The notes: generated by a model not told the origin, from the letters alone. A DNA stretch of 64,000 nucleotides from Periplaneta americana (GCF_040183065.1 NC_091121.1:66748787-66812786); one strand, 5' to 3'; shown: positions 47,093 to 57,812, numbered from the stretch's first letter. Translations and numbers: made by a program.

Positions 47093-47245
47093 CACTGTGT
47101 TCAAGAAAACTGCAATGGTGGACAATTGTGCCGCAACTATTTCAGGAAAACCTTTTCACATCTGCAATTTTTCCACTGAAAATGAAGCACAGGCTGCAGT
47201 AAATATGAGATACTGGGGCATTTCACAAAACTGCCAGCATTATTT
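47093..47245 (+). CDS. Candidate internal exon of an unidentified gene (153 bp)
   Basis: A 153-bp stretch stays open in one frame and has protein-like composition: TVFKKTAMVDNCAATISG, then KPFHICNFSTENEAQAAVNM, then RYWGISQNCQHY. It is preceded by an excellent acceptor (a T-rich tract ending TTCAATTAGCAG at 47081-47092) and followed by a perfect donor (GTAAGT at 47246-47251). Its length is a multiple of three, so it would be a symmetric cassette exon. GC content is higher than in its flanks. I do not recognise the protein, and no partner exons were found nearby on the plus strand. It could also be an old transposon piece. Confidence 0.4.
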
Positions 47246-47249
47246 GTAA

Positions 47250-50200
47250 GTGTCTACATCTACATTAACTTTAGTAAATTAAATATTTATTGCTTTCTTA
47301 TCTTAAGAACTTAAATTATCCAACTATCAATTGGTATTTTATATTATGTTTACAGTTTACAACCTAATTCAAATGATATAACCTGCATCAAATCCATTAA
47401 TATTTCCACATGGTCTCACAGTCGATTTTCATTTAAATAGCACACAAAATTAGTAGAAGTAGGTAATATCACTGCAAATGAATACTTTTATCCTACAGGG
47501 ATTTTCAAGTTTATCTACCTAGAGAACAACTGCTGATACCGGTACAAGCCATAAAATATTAAGAACATTGTATTGTTAAAGAAAAAAGAGAAGAATGTTA
47601 GAATTTTGAAACATCAGAATTATATGTCAATAAAAAATTAGCAATTATAATTAATTAATCTTCATATTCTAGAGATGTATCTAAATTCAAACAATATTAT
47701 ATACACAATTACGGTTTTTTTGTAACTAATATCCATGTTTGGAAGCATTTCTCGAAAACAAATGTAATTTATCCAACTAAGAAATGAATTAGAAGTCTTT
47801 TTGACCGTTTAATGTAAGTACAAAGAATTTGTAAGACATATATTTTATAAGTTTATAGAGATCTACTTCGTTTGTAGTATGACTTGACAAATAGTGAAAA
47901 CAAATTCTATTAAACACCGAAGGTGAAGCGTGTATGTCTTGGCATATTGAGATTCAACCAAAAGCAACTAAATTAGCTGAAGGTACAATTTTTTCCATAC
48001 AAAATAAAAATGCTTCAATGTAGAAATATGTAAAGAAAGAACATATGCTAAGCTGAACATCACATACAATAATATTTTGTCAGCACATTATTTTAACCCA
48101 ATATAACATCAGTTCCAGTGGTTTAAGCAATAAGGTCAATTTGTATGTTATTTGTTGTAACATGTGGTCTAAATAAAAGCAAAATGCACTACACACTGAA
48201 CAATTCAGAAAGCTCGGCCATTTCAAGAGAAGTGAGGGAAGAACAAAAAATATAAAGGTTGTGACCCTGCAGGCAAAGAATAACAAACTGTATCACAGAG
48301 AGTAAATAAGAAACTAACAACAAATATACAACACATACACACTCTCAAACACACATTCTTATCTTCAATATTATTTTTGTTGCAATTTTAAATGCCCATA
48401 TGAAGATTTACAGATGGATAAAAACTTTGCACCTAATGTTTTAAGATTAGCTCAACTTTCATCTTGGAATTAATACATGTGATGAATCACAATAGCTACA
48501 AAGCACTTTTATTCAACTCCTTCACATTCTATCCTTAAGACTTGCACACAGAGACAACGTGAGTCTAAATTAAACATAGCTTAGAAGCTACCATACATAA
48601 TTTTACTTCCGTAATTATCATTTTAACAATATTGTCTATTCATATATTTAACCTTTTTAAGAACAGAGACTATGTAGGAATGCTGATAAAACTATTTATT
48701 ATATAACTGAGCACAGATAACAATTTTGTCCTAACAGTATTCTATGCTGTAAAATTTAACCCACACAATGATGCTCAATCAAATGTAAATAACAGTAACA
48801 GAATATCAATGTTCACCTGATAGTCAATAAAATAAATCTAATTTGATGAAAGCAAGAGGAAAATGAATTATTAAGAAAGTGTGGTAAATAATAAAAATTC
48901 AGAGCAACTAGAATGATTTAGAACATAAAAGAGTTTAAATATTGGAGATAGCAATGCTCTAATACCAACATTACAGGTCCATTTACAAGAGGTTCGGACT
49001 AAAATCTACTGGCAATGACAAATAGAACATAATATTGTTTCGAAGGTTGGATATAACTTCGTCTTCAGGTGGAAAGAGTGCAAAAGAAAATAAATTGTAG
49101 CTCTTATAAACGGTTAAATAATAGATGTCATTCACCCTCTCACCTCCCAAAAAAAATCTTAATCACTTTCTCACTTCAAGATGAAAGTTTATGCAACTTC
49201 AGAAATTTCATGTGCTTTATATTTCACCAGCAATGAAAAAGTGCAAAATAAACCTGTATAATATTAATATTAACTGTATCTTTATTGCTTCAATTATGCT
49301 TTTTAAGTAGGCCTATAAATAACTCATATTTATAACATTTAACCTATGAGAACTGCAATATGATAACAGGATAATGTTTCTGGGATGTGTCAATGTACCT
49401 ACATCAAGACTATCTCACCTCGCTCAGCTTTATCAAACAGATTTATGTTGTGAATACCTTGTTGCAGCAAAAATTCGTACCAATACATAGCAAAATATCT
49501 TGAACGTTCCTACCATTCATTAATATTTTTTACCTAACACAGAAAATTGTATTAATAAATGCGACATTGACTTAAAATTCATGTACTGATATTAATCAAA
49601 TAAAATCTTTTCACGAGCTGATTTCACAAGAAATGAAAATAACATATGAAGATAAAAAGCATAATACTAAATAAATAAATATTACAGATAATAACATGTG
49701 TTGTATATATTATATTCGTAAAAAGTGACTTAGATAACCTTTGGACAATTGATTCTGACACAGAGAATTGCAAGTTATATGAATGTAGGAGAACTGAAAT
49801 AATTTACAAACTTTTATTTACGGAATTGAATATATTGAGATGCTTGCCAGATGACAATGAAGAGGAGGAAATACCTAGTCAAAACAATGAATGACATAAA
49901 ACGAAAATTACTAAATCGTATTTACTTTTGAAAGAACAATTGTATTACTGCAAAACCAACATATCCCTTTACTTGGTAGGGAGATATTTTATGTTTACAA
50001 GAAATTATTTACCAAGTCCTTCCTCAGCGACAAGTTGGAGAGGTGTACAACTCTATAATTCTAAATCTACAGAAAATTTTGTTAATTGAGAAAGAGGAGA
50101 AATGGGAGGAGAAATTTAAAAGGTATGCAAAAACGCATCCTTGCAAAGAGAGTTCGGGGCTAAGAGAAACTGAATATGTGAGCTCCAAGCCTGATGGCCA

Positions 50201-50735
50201 TTTGTCTCACTCTAGGTTTAGCTGCTCCACTGAAGGATGCTAGTAAATTTTTAAAGGAAAAAGCCGAAAATGAACATAACCTCTTATGTATCATATATGG
50301 GGGGGAGGGTTTACAGAAAATTCATATTCTGTTACATTTTATGATGTCTTTTAGCTAAGAACATAATTATGCAGGCTATTTTCAGTTCTTATAAAATTAC
50401 ATTGCTTTGAGATAAGCAAAGCAAAACAGGAGCTGAACTGACTTAGTTTTGAATATAATTACTGACTTTACAAAACTGTTTATCTCCTAACTAGACTTCG
50501 TTGTTTAATTATTTAGCAATGAACAATGTTTTACACTTAACAAAGAACTTGCGTATGTTATAATTATAGGTATTATTGGACTGGTAATACTTGTTAAATG
50601 CCTTACTACAAATATCAACAAGGACATGGTGTGATGCAAACAAAAATGTATATATTTGGTTCATAATATCACCAGTAAGCTTCTAGAAAGCCTCAACTAT
50701 ACCAATTCAAAACAGAACAAAAATACGAACTTGTC
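47250..50735. other. Non-coding; no gene seen
   Basis: AT-rich DNA with only short frames; nothing recognised in it. Confidence 0.5.
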
Positions 50736-50736
50736 C

Positions 50737-51055
50737 AATTTAATGTCAGATCATGAAATAATTAAATAAATTGACAAACAATATGCAAAAACTCATTACA
50801 TTCTCAGCTGTTTTCACTGTTATCTGAAGAAAGAAATGAGCTCTTCTAAAATACCAAACATTTTTCAAACTTAAAATTATGCAAAAAATGAGGAAGATAA
50901 TAAATATGAAAATTTTGAATTTAATATCAGATCATAAAATAATTAGACATAAATGAATTGACAAACGATATGCAAAAACTAATTATATTCTCAGCTGTTT
51001 GCATTTTTATCTGAAGACAGAAATGATCTCTTCTGAAACAAAACTTTTTTCAAAC
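50737..51055. repeat. Two-copy direct repeat (about 135 bp, 181-bp spacing)
   Basis: 50737-50870 and 50918-51055 are homologous. Both run from an AATTTAAT(G/A)TCAGATCAT start through CTCAGCTGTTT and TATCTGAAGA to TTTTTCAAAC. They differ by several substitutions and short indels, so the duplication is not recent. Confidence 0.8.
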
Positions 51056-51086
51056 AGAGAGAGAGAGAAAGAGAGAGAGAGAGAAA
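51056..51086 (+). repeat. (GA)n microsatellite
   Basis: An interrupted GAGAGA run directly following the second copy of the direct repeat. Confidence 0.9.
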
Positions 51087-52038
51087 ATTAGTGAGTTTAA
51101 ACTACAAATATTAAATCTGTCTCAGTGTGGAAGTCTTAAGGATGAGAACCTAAATAAACTGGAGGCACCATTTTACTATTATTGTTTCAAGTTATGTAAA
51201 CCACATACGTTGCATCCCAGGATGAATTTCAAACTATGTCTGCAAACATATACAATTGATTTGGGCATTTTCTAATTCAACATACTCGCTCCTATAACTT
51301 ATTCTAATTATTGACATGTATCTCTAGGATGTTTGTCCATTTTACATTACTGCCTAACATCTGTATATACATATGACTGAACAGAGGAAAAATGTACATT
51401 CTTGACACGCTATATATATATATGTATATATAAAAACACATAAATATGTATAAATTTTCTGTTGCTGATTTTGTGGCAAGCCACTATTAACATTTCGTAG
51501 CATCTCTTTTTGACTGAATACTGTATTCTTCCGTCCTACTCTATGTTAACGTCACCACTTAACTTCAAGGATAAGAAGTGGGAACGATCAACAAATGTAG
51601 GCCTCAAGAGTAACAAAATTCTATAAGAAAGCTTTACAATACTTCACTTTCCACAAGCCTCAGATATACACAATTGCTAATATTTAACTGTACCTACAAT
51701 TTACATGCCTAATTAAATAAACATAATCTCGTAAAAAAAGTATTTCAACAAAGTTCCAAACCCAATTTCTTGGATTGCATGGTCTTCTGAATTACTGTCC
51801 AGTGCAGGAGATTATCACACTAAGGTCAACTGTATACAATCTGGGCAGTCTCCAACCATTGCATAGCATTCGACAGTAACCCTAGACCGCATGGCACTCA
51901 ACATAATCAGCAAATAATTTAGTTTATTCGATAACTTAACATGAACTCAGACAGGGCACTCATGTAGATTGTGGTTGCCTACATGTGTCAAGTTCTCATC
52001 TCACTATCCTTCCTAATAGTATGTTTACTAGTATTACC
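51087..52038. other. Region just 3' of Eps15 (probable 3' UTR)
   Basis: No coding content. On the minus strand this follows the Eps15 stop codon and would contain at least the start of the 3' UTR. A minus-strand AATAAA lies at 51923-51928, 111 bp after the stop, but longer 3' UTRs are common and the true end cannot be fixed from sequence alone. A TATATATATATGTATATATA stretch lies at 51413. Confidence 0.5.
51923..51928 (-). terminator. Candidate poly(A) signal for Eps15
   Basis: AATAAA on the minus strand, 111 bp downstream of the Eps15 stop. Such hexamers are frequent by chance in this AT-rich DNA. Confidence 0.3.
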
Positions 52039-52533
52039 TCACAATTCTTTCCTCGACTTTTTTTCTTCTCTACTGAGTGCCAAGGCATACTCGAGGTCGG
52101 CCTGCTCCTGCTCCAGTCTCTTGCGACGCTCCTCCTCCAGTCGGAGGCTTTCAGCTGCCGCCCACGCCAGCTGCTGGTCCTCGGGGGGTATCTCTGTGTG
52201 AGCCTTTGATCCGAGGCCGGCAGCAAATGGGTCCGTCAACATGCTACCATTCATCTTGGATGTTGGAGTGGGAAACTCACTTGCAAACCCGGAATCAGTT
52301 TCAAGTCCAAATGGATCTACTTTGGCACCGGAGGTTGGAGTCGATTTAATGTCTTTTTCATCATCGAATGGATCGGATATATTGAAAGGATCCTCATAAC
52401 GATAATTTCGGAAGGGATCCTCCGTGAACTCCAGTCCTGCGTAGCGGTGCTGTGTGGTTGTTTTGGTGATGTTTGAGGTCTTCGTAGTTGTCTGCACCAT
52501 CTGGCTTGAAACTTGATCTGATGTTTCAGAGAA
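52039..52533 (-). CDS. Eps-15: Eps15 homologue, terminal coding exon (endocytic adaptor)
   Basis: Eps15 is a clathrin-coat scaffold that links ubiquitinated cargo to AP-2. This exon encodes the last 164 residues. It begins after a strong acceptor (pyrimidine tract ending TTCTTCAG, AG at 52534-52535) and is open in phase 0 to TGA at 52039-52041. The ORF upstream of the acceptor is intron read-through and should not be counted. The peptide has five DPF motifs (EDPFRN, EDPFNI, SDPFDD, VDPFGL, TDPFAA), which bind the AP-2 alpha ear. At the C-terminus lie two ubiquitin-interacting motifs, DQQLAWAAAESLRLEEE and QADLEYALALSREE. Acidic DPF repeats followed by tandem UIMs at the very end are the Eps15 signature. 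The EH domains and coiled coil must lie in exons beyond the window. A related adaptor (Eps15L1) is the only serious alternative; insects have a single gene. Confidence 0.88.
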   Translation of the reverse strand, partial: FSETSDQVSSQMVQTTTKTSNITKTTTQHRYAGLEFTEDPFRNYRYEDPFNISDPFDDEKDIKSTPTSGAKVDPFGLETDSGFASEFPTPTSKMNGSMLTDPFAAGLGSKAHTEIPPEDQQLAWAAAESLRLEEERRKRLEQEQADLEYALALSREEKKSRKEL

Positions 52534-53080
52534 CTGAAGAATGGGGAGGAGGAGCAGAATTGATTTTAAGGCTGAAAAGCATACAAGAAGAAACACAAGG
52601 CAGAGTGCCTGGTTACACAGCGGCAAACTTCTGAAAGAGAATGGAAACTTTAATTTTAATTAGTCACTGTTACCGTTGACCAGCATCAGGTGAGGCAGGC
52701 AGCGTGGGCAAACATGCATGTGGACAGGCGTACCAAATTAAGCATGTAGAACCTAAAATAAATATAACGATAAACAAAACAAAATTTAACTAAAGAAAAA
52801 TTCAATGCAAGAATATTTCACAACACTTACTAATATGAAAAACAATCATGCATAAAACAGTGCATCATACAGAGACAATAGAGAAGGAATGGTGTTATGT
52901 AGTAACATGTAGAAATTCAAAACTTTAGGATTTAAAATATACACAGCTTCCATTAAAACAGAATGTGAAACATAACTGCTACTATTGAATGCTATATACA
53001 TGAACCAATTAAAATTAAATTTAATAAATGCTGGTAATAAGTATACACTACCACAATCAAGTCTTACATCATGGATATCA
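52534..53080 (-). other. Start of the last Eps15 intron (non-coding)
   Basis: Immediately upstream of the terminal exon on the minus strand. The acceptor polypyrimidine tract lies at 52536-52556. No other Eps15 exon could be recognised in the window, so from here to 64000 the DNA is probably intronic with respect to this gene. That is inferred. Confidence 0.5.
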
Positions 53081-53081
53081 A

Positions 53082-54185
53082 TCTTAATGTATCCAACTGT
53101 TTGCTGAAAACATAAAGTCCACTATAGTCTATTCAGTTGTTGTTTTTCACGAGAAATGAGGGGTATTTTGATCGGTGTTCATTATAGATGCCTCTTGCTA
53201 GTAGCCAGAGTTGGGATGTAGTCAATATATACTGCAGGGCTGTGTCTTCTGCAACTGGTACTGATGATTTTAATTTACTTCTTTTGTGGTTTATGGATGG
53301 ACAGTATAGAAGAATGTGTTCCAGATCTTCATCATGATTATTATATCACAGACAAGTAGGATTATCAGAAATGTGAAATCGGTGTAGGTACAATTGTGTG
53401 ACAATGTGAGCTGTTCTGGCTCTTGTTAAACATATTTGAACATGTCTGGGCAAGTTTTTGTACATTTCCAGGTCATTTGGTTTCTTTTGTACAGACTGTA
53501 AAATGTTTCCTTTGTCAGAAGAGAGCCAATTGTTGATCCATAGGTTTATAAAATGAGACTTTACTGAAGCAAAAGCACTGGATAGAGATATCACTTGAAG
53601 AGGTCTTGGTTGCAAATATGTTGCCTGTTTTGCAATATTATCGACTTTCTCGTCTCCAGGTATACCACAATGACTAGGTATCCATTGAAATGTTATTTCC
53701 TTTTGGAGTTTTTTTTAGTTTACTTAGTTGTTTCTGAACTGGAATAATTCTATGTGCATATAGGTTTGGTACATATTTAATTATATTAAATATAGCCCCC
53801 TTGGAGTCGGTAAGTATGCAAATAGATTTTTCAGAAATTTGAGTTACACACTGAAGAGCAGCATCAATAGCTAGCAATTCAGTGTCAAGATTAGAGGAGG
53901 ATGAACATGGTATGAAATAACTTTCTTGATATTTTGGAATATAATACCCTCCTCCTGATGTCCCATTATTAGGATTTAGAGATCCATCTGTATAAATTTG
54001 AAGGTGATCCTTATATGTGCTGCAAAGTAGTTCCATGGCATCTAACTGAAGAATGTATGGAGGATCATTTTTGGAATGATTTCCTGGAATTTGTATGCTA
54101 TGTTCTGGAATCACCCTTTCCATGGAGGAATTTCGTTCACAACTGGAGTTTTAGCAATGAGTGTGTCTGTGATATAGACTGGTAT
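53082..54185 (-). pseudogene. LINE RNase H domain and C-terminal tail, minus copy
   Basis: The minus strand encodes an RNase H domain with the catalytic residues in place: IYTDGSLNPNNG (Asp), DTELLAIDAALQ (Glu), ICILTDSKGAIF (Asp) and, after a frameshift at an A-run near 53710, WIPSHCGIPGDEKVDNIAKQ (fourth Asp). The tail continues with VISLSSAFASVKSHFINLW, YLHRFHISDNPTCL, a stop, EDLEHILLYCPSINHKRSK and ILTTSQLWLL. RNase H at the C-terminus occurs in R1-, I- and LOA-type LINEs. The reverse transcriptase is absent, so the copy is 5'-truncated. It is nearly intact otherwise. The same region is repeated in inverted orientation at 54218-55097. Confidence 0.8.
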
Positions 54186-54217
54186 TTCTTCTTTTTTATT
54201 TTATAGTAATTACACAG
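53901..54217. other. Spacer (about 317 bp) between the inverted LINE arms
   Basis: Contains the N-terminal half of the RNase H domain of the minus copy, present only once. The plus copy begins after TAATTACACAGGATATTAA near 54218. Confidence 0.65.
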
Positions 54218-55097
54218 GATATTAACTTGACACTGAATTACTAGCTATTGATGCTGCTCTTCAGTGTGTTGCTCAAATTTCTGAAAAATCTATTTGCATA
54301 CTTACTGACTCCAAGGAGGCAATATTTAATATAATTAAATATGTACCAAACCTATATGCACATAGAATTATTCCAATTCAGAAACAACTAAATTAAATAT
54401 GTACCAAACCTATATGCACATAGAAGTATTCCAATTCAGAAACAACTAAGTAAACTGAAAAAACTCCAAAAGGAAATAACATTTCAATGGATACCTAGTC
54501 ATTGTGGTATACCTGGAAACGAGAAAGTCGATAATATTGCAAAACAGGCAACATATTTGCAACAAGACCGCTTCAAGTGATATCTCTATCCAGTGCTTTT
54601 GCTTCAGTAAAGCCTCATTTTATAAACCTATGGATCAACAATTGGCTCTTCCGACAAAGAAAGCATTTTACAGTCTGTACAAAAGAAACCAAGTGACCTG
54701 GAAATGTACAAAAACTTGCCCAGACATGTTCAAACATTTTTAACAAGAGCCAGAACAGCTCACATTGTCACACAATTGTACCTACACCGATTTCACATTT
54801 CTGATAATCCTACTTGTCTGTGATGTAATAATCATGATGAAGATCTGGAACACATTCTTCTATACTGTCCATCCATAAACCACAAAAGAAGTAAATTAAA
54901 ATCATCAGTACCAGTTGCAGAAGCCATAGCCCTGCAGTATATATTGATTACATCCCAACTCTGGCTACTAGCAACAGGCATCTATAATGAACACCGATCA
55001 AAATACCCCTCATTTCTCATGAAAAACAACAACTGAATAGACTACAGTGGACTCTAGTGGACTTTATGTTGTCAGGAAACAGCTGGATACATTAAGA
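54218..55097 (+). pseudogene. Same LINE tail, inverted plus copy with internal duplication
   Basis: Begins LDTELLAIDAALQCVAQ-like and includes ICILTDSKEA, then the same downstream segments as the minus copy (ISLSSAFASVK, HILLYCPSINHKRSKLKS, LWLLATGIYNEHRSKYPSF). A 57-bp block is duplicated in tandem (54334-54390 and 54392-54448), which breaks the frame. Several further indels exist. The outer end (about 55097) corresponds base by base to the outer end of the minus copy (about 53082), including TCTTAATGTATCCA in reverse complement. Confidence 0.8.
54334..54448 (+). repeat. 57-bp tandem duplication inside the plus LINE copy
   Basis: ATTAAATATGTACCAAACCT...GAAACAACTA occurs twice in a row with one intervening A and a single internal difference (GAATTATT versus GAAGTATT). 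The minus copy has it once. Confidence 0.85.
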
Positions 55098-55148
55098 AGA
55101 TTCTGCAAATCAAGATTTTCAGGTATAACTCCCTGTAAAGTTGATTTG

Positions 55149-55260
55149 AATAATTTTGAGGGAAAAATTGTTCCGGAGCCGGGTATCGAACCCGGGACCT
55201 TTGGTTTAACGTACCGGGTTCGATACCCGGCTCCGGAACAATTTTTCCCTCGAAATTATT
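55149..55260. repeat. Palindrome of two inverted tRNA T-arm/acceptor halves
   Basis: Arms 55149-55195 and 55214-55260 are inverted copies with one mismatch. Each contains a canonical T-arm (CCGGGTTCGATACCCGG) followed by CTCCGGAACAA. The 18-bp loop is GACCTTTGGTTTAACGTA. The B-box therefore occurs in both orientations. Spurious peptides with EPGIEPGT arise from this sequence. Confidence 0.85.
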
Positions 55261-55264
55261 GAAA

Positions 55265-56205
55265 TTATTAAGAAGATTGATTGATTAGATCTTTTTGTAA
55301 TACATAGTGTCTGATAGGTTGAATATTACATTCAATTTCTAGGGCAACAGTTGATGTGGTTTTTGGTACTCCTAGGCATAATCTTAAGGCTGAGTTTTTT
55401 TTTTTCATTGCTTATATCATGGATATAAAATGGCAAACTAGTTAACAATAATAGGCAATAGTGATGAACAATCCACAGAAATAAAATTACTACCACGTAA
55501 GTAATTTTCATTTTCCATATAATTCCTCATACAGCCTATTCAAACTGTTACACATTTAGTTAAATATTATGTGAAACTGTGAAGACTATTTGAGACATTT
55601 TGCGCAAAATACATTTTCCTTAACATTCGCAAGCCCTACAACTCAAAAAAGCTATGGCCTTTCAAGACCTGTTACTGAATCCCGTTTTCTACTTGTTTCC
55701 TGCTTTGTCCATCAAAGATGTGATGGGAAATCTGTCCATAAAACACGAAATGTTGTGGGTAGGGAAACGACTAATGGTATTTTTTCCTGGCCAGATGAAA
55801 ATCAAAGAGTTATAGATTTATTTATTTCTCTTGAGAAGAGATTTTATGGCCCCTTAAAAAACTCCATTGCCCTAGGCCAGGTATGAACTCATGAATTTTA
55901 AATCAAATGGAAAGAACCATTAGACCAATAAGGACTAGTCCTACAAATGAAGTGTGAAAATATTTTAAATTATTATTTAGGAGAAATATCCTAATTGCTA
56001 AGAAAACAAATAATGTATTGTTTAGCCTCTTTTTTGTATGTTTAAGCAGGAATGTTATGAATATGGGTGTGTGAATGAGTAGGTAAAGTCTCTGATGGAA
56101 ACAAAGGGAAAGGGAACAATTGGTTTAAGAAATTTACTTCATGTCTTTTTTTCTTTGTAAATTGCATATCTGGAATTATAACAGCAAACTGATTCTGTAG
56201 CAGTC
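55265..56205. other. Non-coding; one unrecognised frame at 55590-55886
   Basis: The plus-strand frame includes CFVHQRCDGKSVHKTRNVVG and WPDENQRVIDLFISLEKRF, which look protein-like, but I cannot name a family and no splice context is evident. It may be a transposon fragment. Confidence 0.3.
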
Positions 56206-56208
56206 TGA

Positions 56209-56474
56209 GTGCTTTCTTTATATAATGACGAAGGAAAGACTGAACAAAGTGATGTACACTACATATCCATTATAAAATTTGTCTATTTTATGCATTACAT
56301 CCGAAATCATAACTATCCAAAAGATATGGACAAAATTTCCGAAGGGAGCATAGGATTCCAGATAGAACAAATTTTCAGAAACGCAATGTACACAGGCTTC
56401 AGCTGCAGTGCTATGAACTTCTACACCCTGCTAGACCAAAACAACTTTGGAGACTTAAATAATTATGTACCACA

Positions 56475-56505
<31 letters not shown>

Positions 56506-56517
56506 GGGGACGGATGA
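56209..56517 (+). other. Unrecognised open frame ending in a (TTA) microsatellite
   Basis: The first 85 codons have a protein-like composition (YISIIKFVYFMHYIRNHNYP, then GFQIEQIFRNAMYTGF and NFYTLLDQNNFGDL). The final Leu run and GDG come from (ATT)n at 56474-56504 and the element behind it. No family recognised. Possibly a fragment of a mobile-element protein. Confidence 0.25.
56474..56503 (+). repeat. (ATT)n microsatellite
   Basis: About ten ATT units abutting the TAGGGGACGGATGAGC end of the putative MITE. Confidence 0.9.
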
Positions 56518-56610
56518 GCATATTTGCATGTTTTATTCCTTATTTCAAAACCGTATGCTACCATGATTTATATGCGTTTCAAGAGGTTTGCAACCAAATG
56601 ACAGGTTTTT

Positions 56611-56638
56611 GCGCGTGCGCGCACACACACATGCACAC
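56611..56638. repeat. Alternating CG/CA tract (possible Z-DNA)
   Basis: GCGCGTGCGCGCACACACAC followed by ATGCACAC is a nearly perfect alternating purine-pyrimidine run. Confidence 0.8.
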
Positions 56639-56905
56639 TTAAGAGGTTAGTGCAGATTTTCGCTTTTAGTGCATATAAATACATATTTGTTCCTTTTTAT
56701 GAATATGAATCAAGTCTCAAAATAGAGTTAAAAAATGTAAAATCGCGATAGGTAAATAACGAGAGATGGAGATATGTAGCTACTTTTAAATTTCATTTAA
56801 CTTATTGTAATCTGACAAAACACAGATGGGTAGCACTATTATCAATAAAGCATTCATTATTAAACTAATTGTTCTGGACAAATATAACGTGACAGCCCAA
56901 CAATT

Positions 56906-56908
<3 letters not shown>

Positions 56909-56983
<75 letters not shown>
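56909..56983 (+). repeat. (CAT)25 microsatellite
   Basis: Uninterrupted CAT repeat of about 75 bp. The poly-Met and poly-Ile ORFs across it are artefacts. Confidence 0.95.
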
Positions 56984-57310
56984 TTCAATTCATTCATTAC
57001 AAGTGTAATGTAGATCCACTGTCTGTGGTGCACTCTGTACAGTCTCCGAGTAGTCTACTCTTCTCGACACTACTGACATCTGTGAGCCATCCTTATAGAG
57101 TAGGGGAGACTAATGGCAAGTTCAGGCTAGCAAAAATTTTGTGGGCATTAATTATGTGAATGGAAAATGAAAGTAAAATGCTTAAAATAAAATCAGTTTT
57201 TCGTTTTTTATAGTGCATACTTCGTTACTTTTAGTGCATATATCCTGGTTTTTAAGAACATATGTGCATGCATATTTTTTAACATTTTAGTGCATATGAT
57301 TCCGCCCTCT

Positions 57311-57311
<1 letters not shown>

Positions 57312-57385
<74 letters not shown>
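57312..57385 (+). repeat. (CAT)n microsatellite, second tract
   Basis: A second uninterrupted CAT tract of almost the same length as the first, directly at the right end of the putative MITE. Confidence 0.95.
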
Positions 57386-57812
57386 TACAGTACAACCTGC
57401 CTTAAACGAACCCTTCATTAAATGGAAAACTGTCTTGAATGGGAATATTTTCTGTCCCATGATTTCAAAGCTGAATTCCCTGGATTAAATAGAAAATGTC
57501 CAACATGGAAACAGGAATCAAAATAAGTCTTCATAAGAAAATTTCCAATATTCCAAAGTGTATCACTTAGAAGAATTTTAGGCACCCTACACATTCTACA
57601 CAATTTCAGTATTCATGAATCGGTAATCAGTTGTGTAACAGTATTGGACATCCCTTGATACTACAAATAAACTATTGTATTCACGCAGTTCATCTCACTT
57701 GGAACATTTTACAGTTGGTTACCTCCTACAAGTTCAAGCAGGCAGCTGGTTATTCCAATTCTTTCGTTATTCCGAGAGGAGTCGAAACATAAAGCAATTG
57801 TAATATGCGTTA

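Larger units (their letters stand above)
56504..57311. mobile_element. Probable MITE or hAT-like non-autonomous element (about 808 bp)
   Basis: The left end TAGGGGACGGATGAGCATAT and the reverse complement of the right end, TTAGAGGGCGGAATCATATG, are imperfect inverted repeats. Sub-terminal TTTTAGTGCATAT words recur at about 56664, 57228 and 57283. The interior contains an alternating purine-pyrimidine tract (56611-56638) and a (CAT)25 microsatellite, and no coding frame. Because both ends abut microsatellites, a target duplication cannot be read. The element type is inferred. Confidence 0.45.

Noticed and set aside
51971..52349. Plus-strand open frames (74-90 codons) over the Eps15 exon
   Set aside because: Antisense shadows of a GC-richer coding exon.
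52534..52626. The first 31 codons of the Eps15 ORF (MPLCNQ... with a hydrophobic stretch)
   Set aside because: They precede a strong splice acceptor and look like intron read-through, not a signal peptide.
55047..55262. A 71-codon plus-strand frame containing EPGIEPGTFGL
   Set aside because: It arises from the tRNA-arm palindrome and is a well-known spurious prediction type.
56786..57008. Poly-Met and poly-Ile open frames
   Set aside because: Translation of the (CAT)25 tract.
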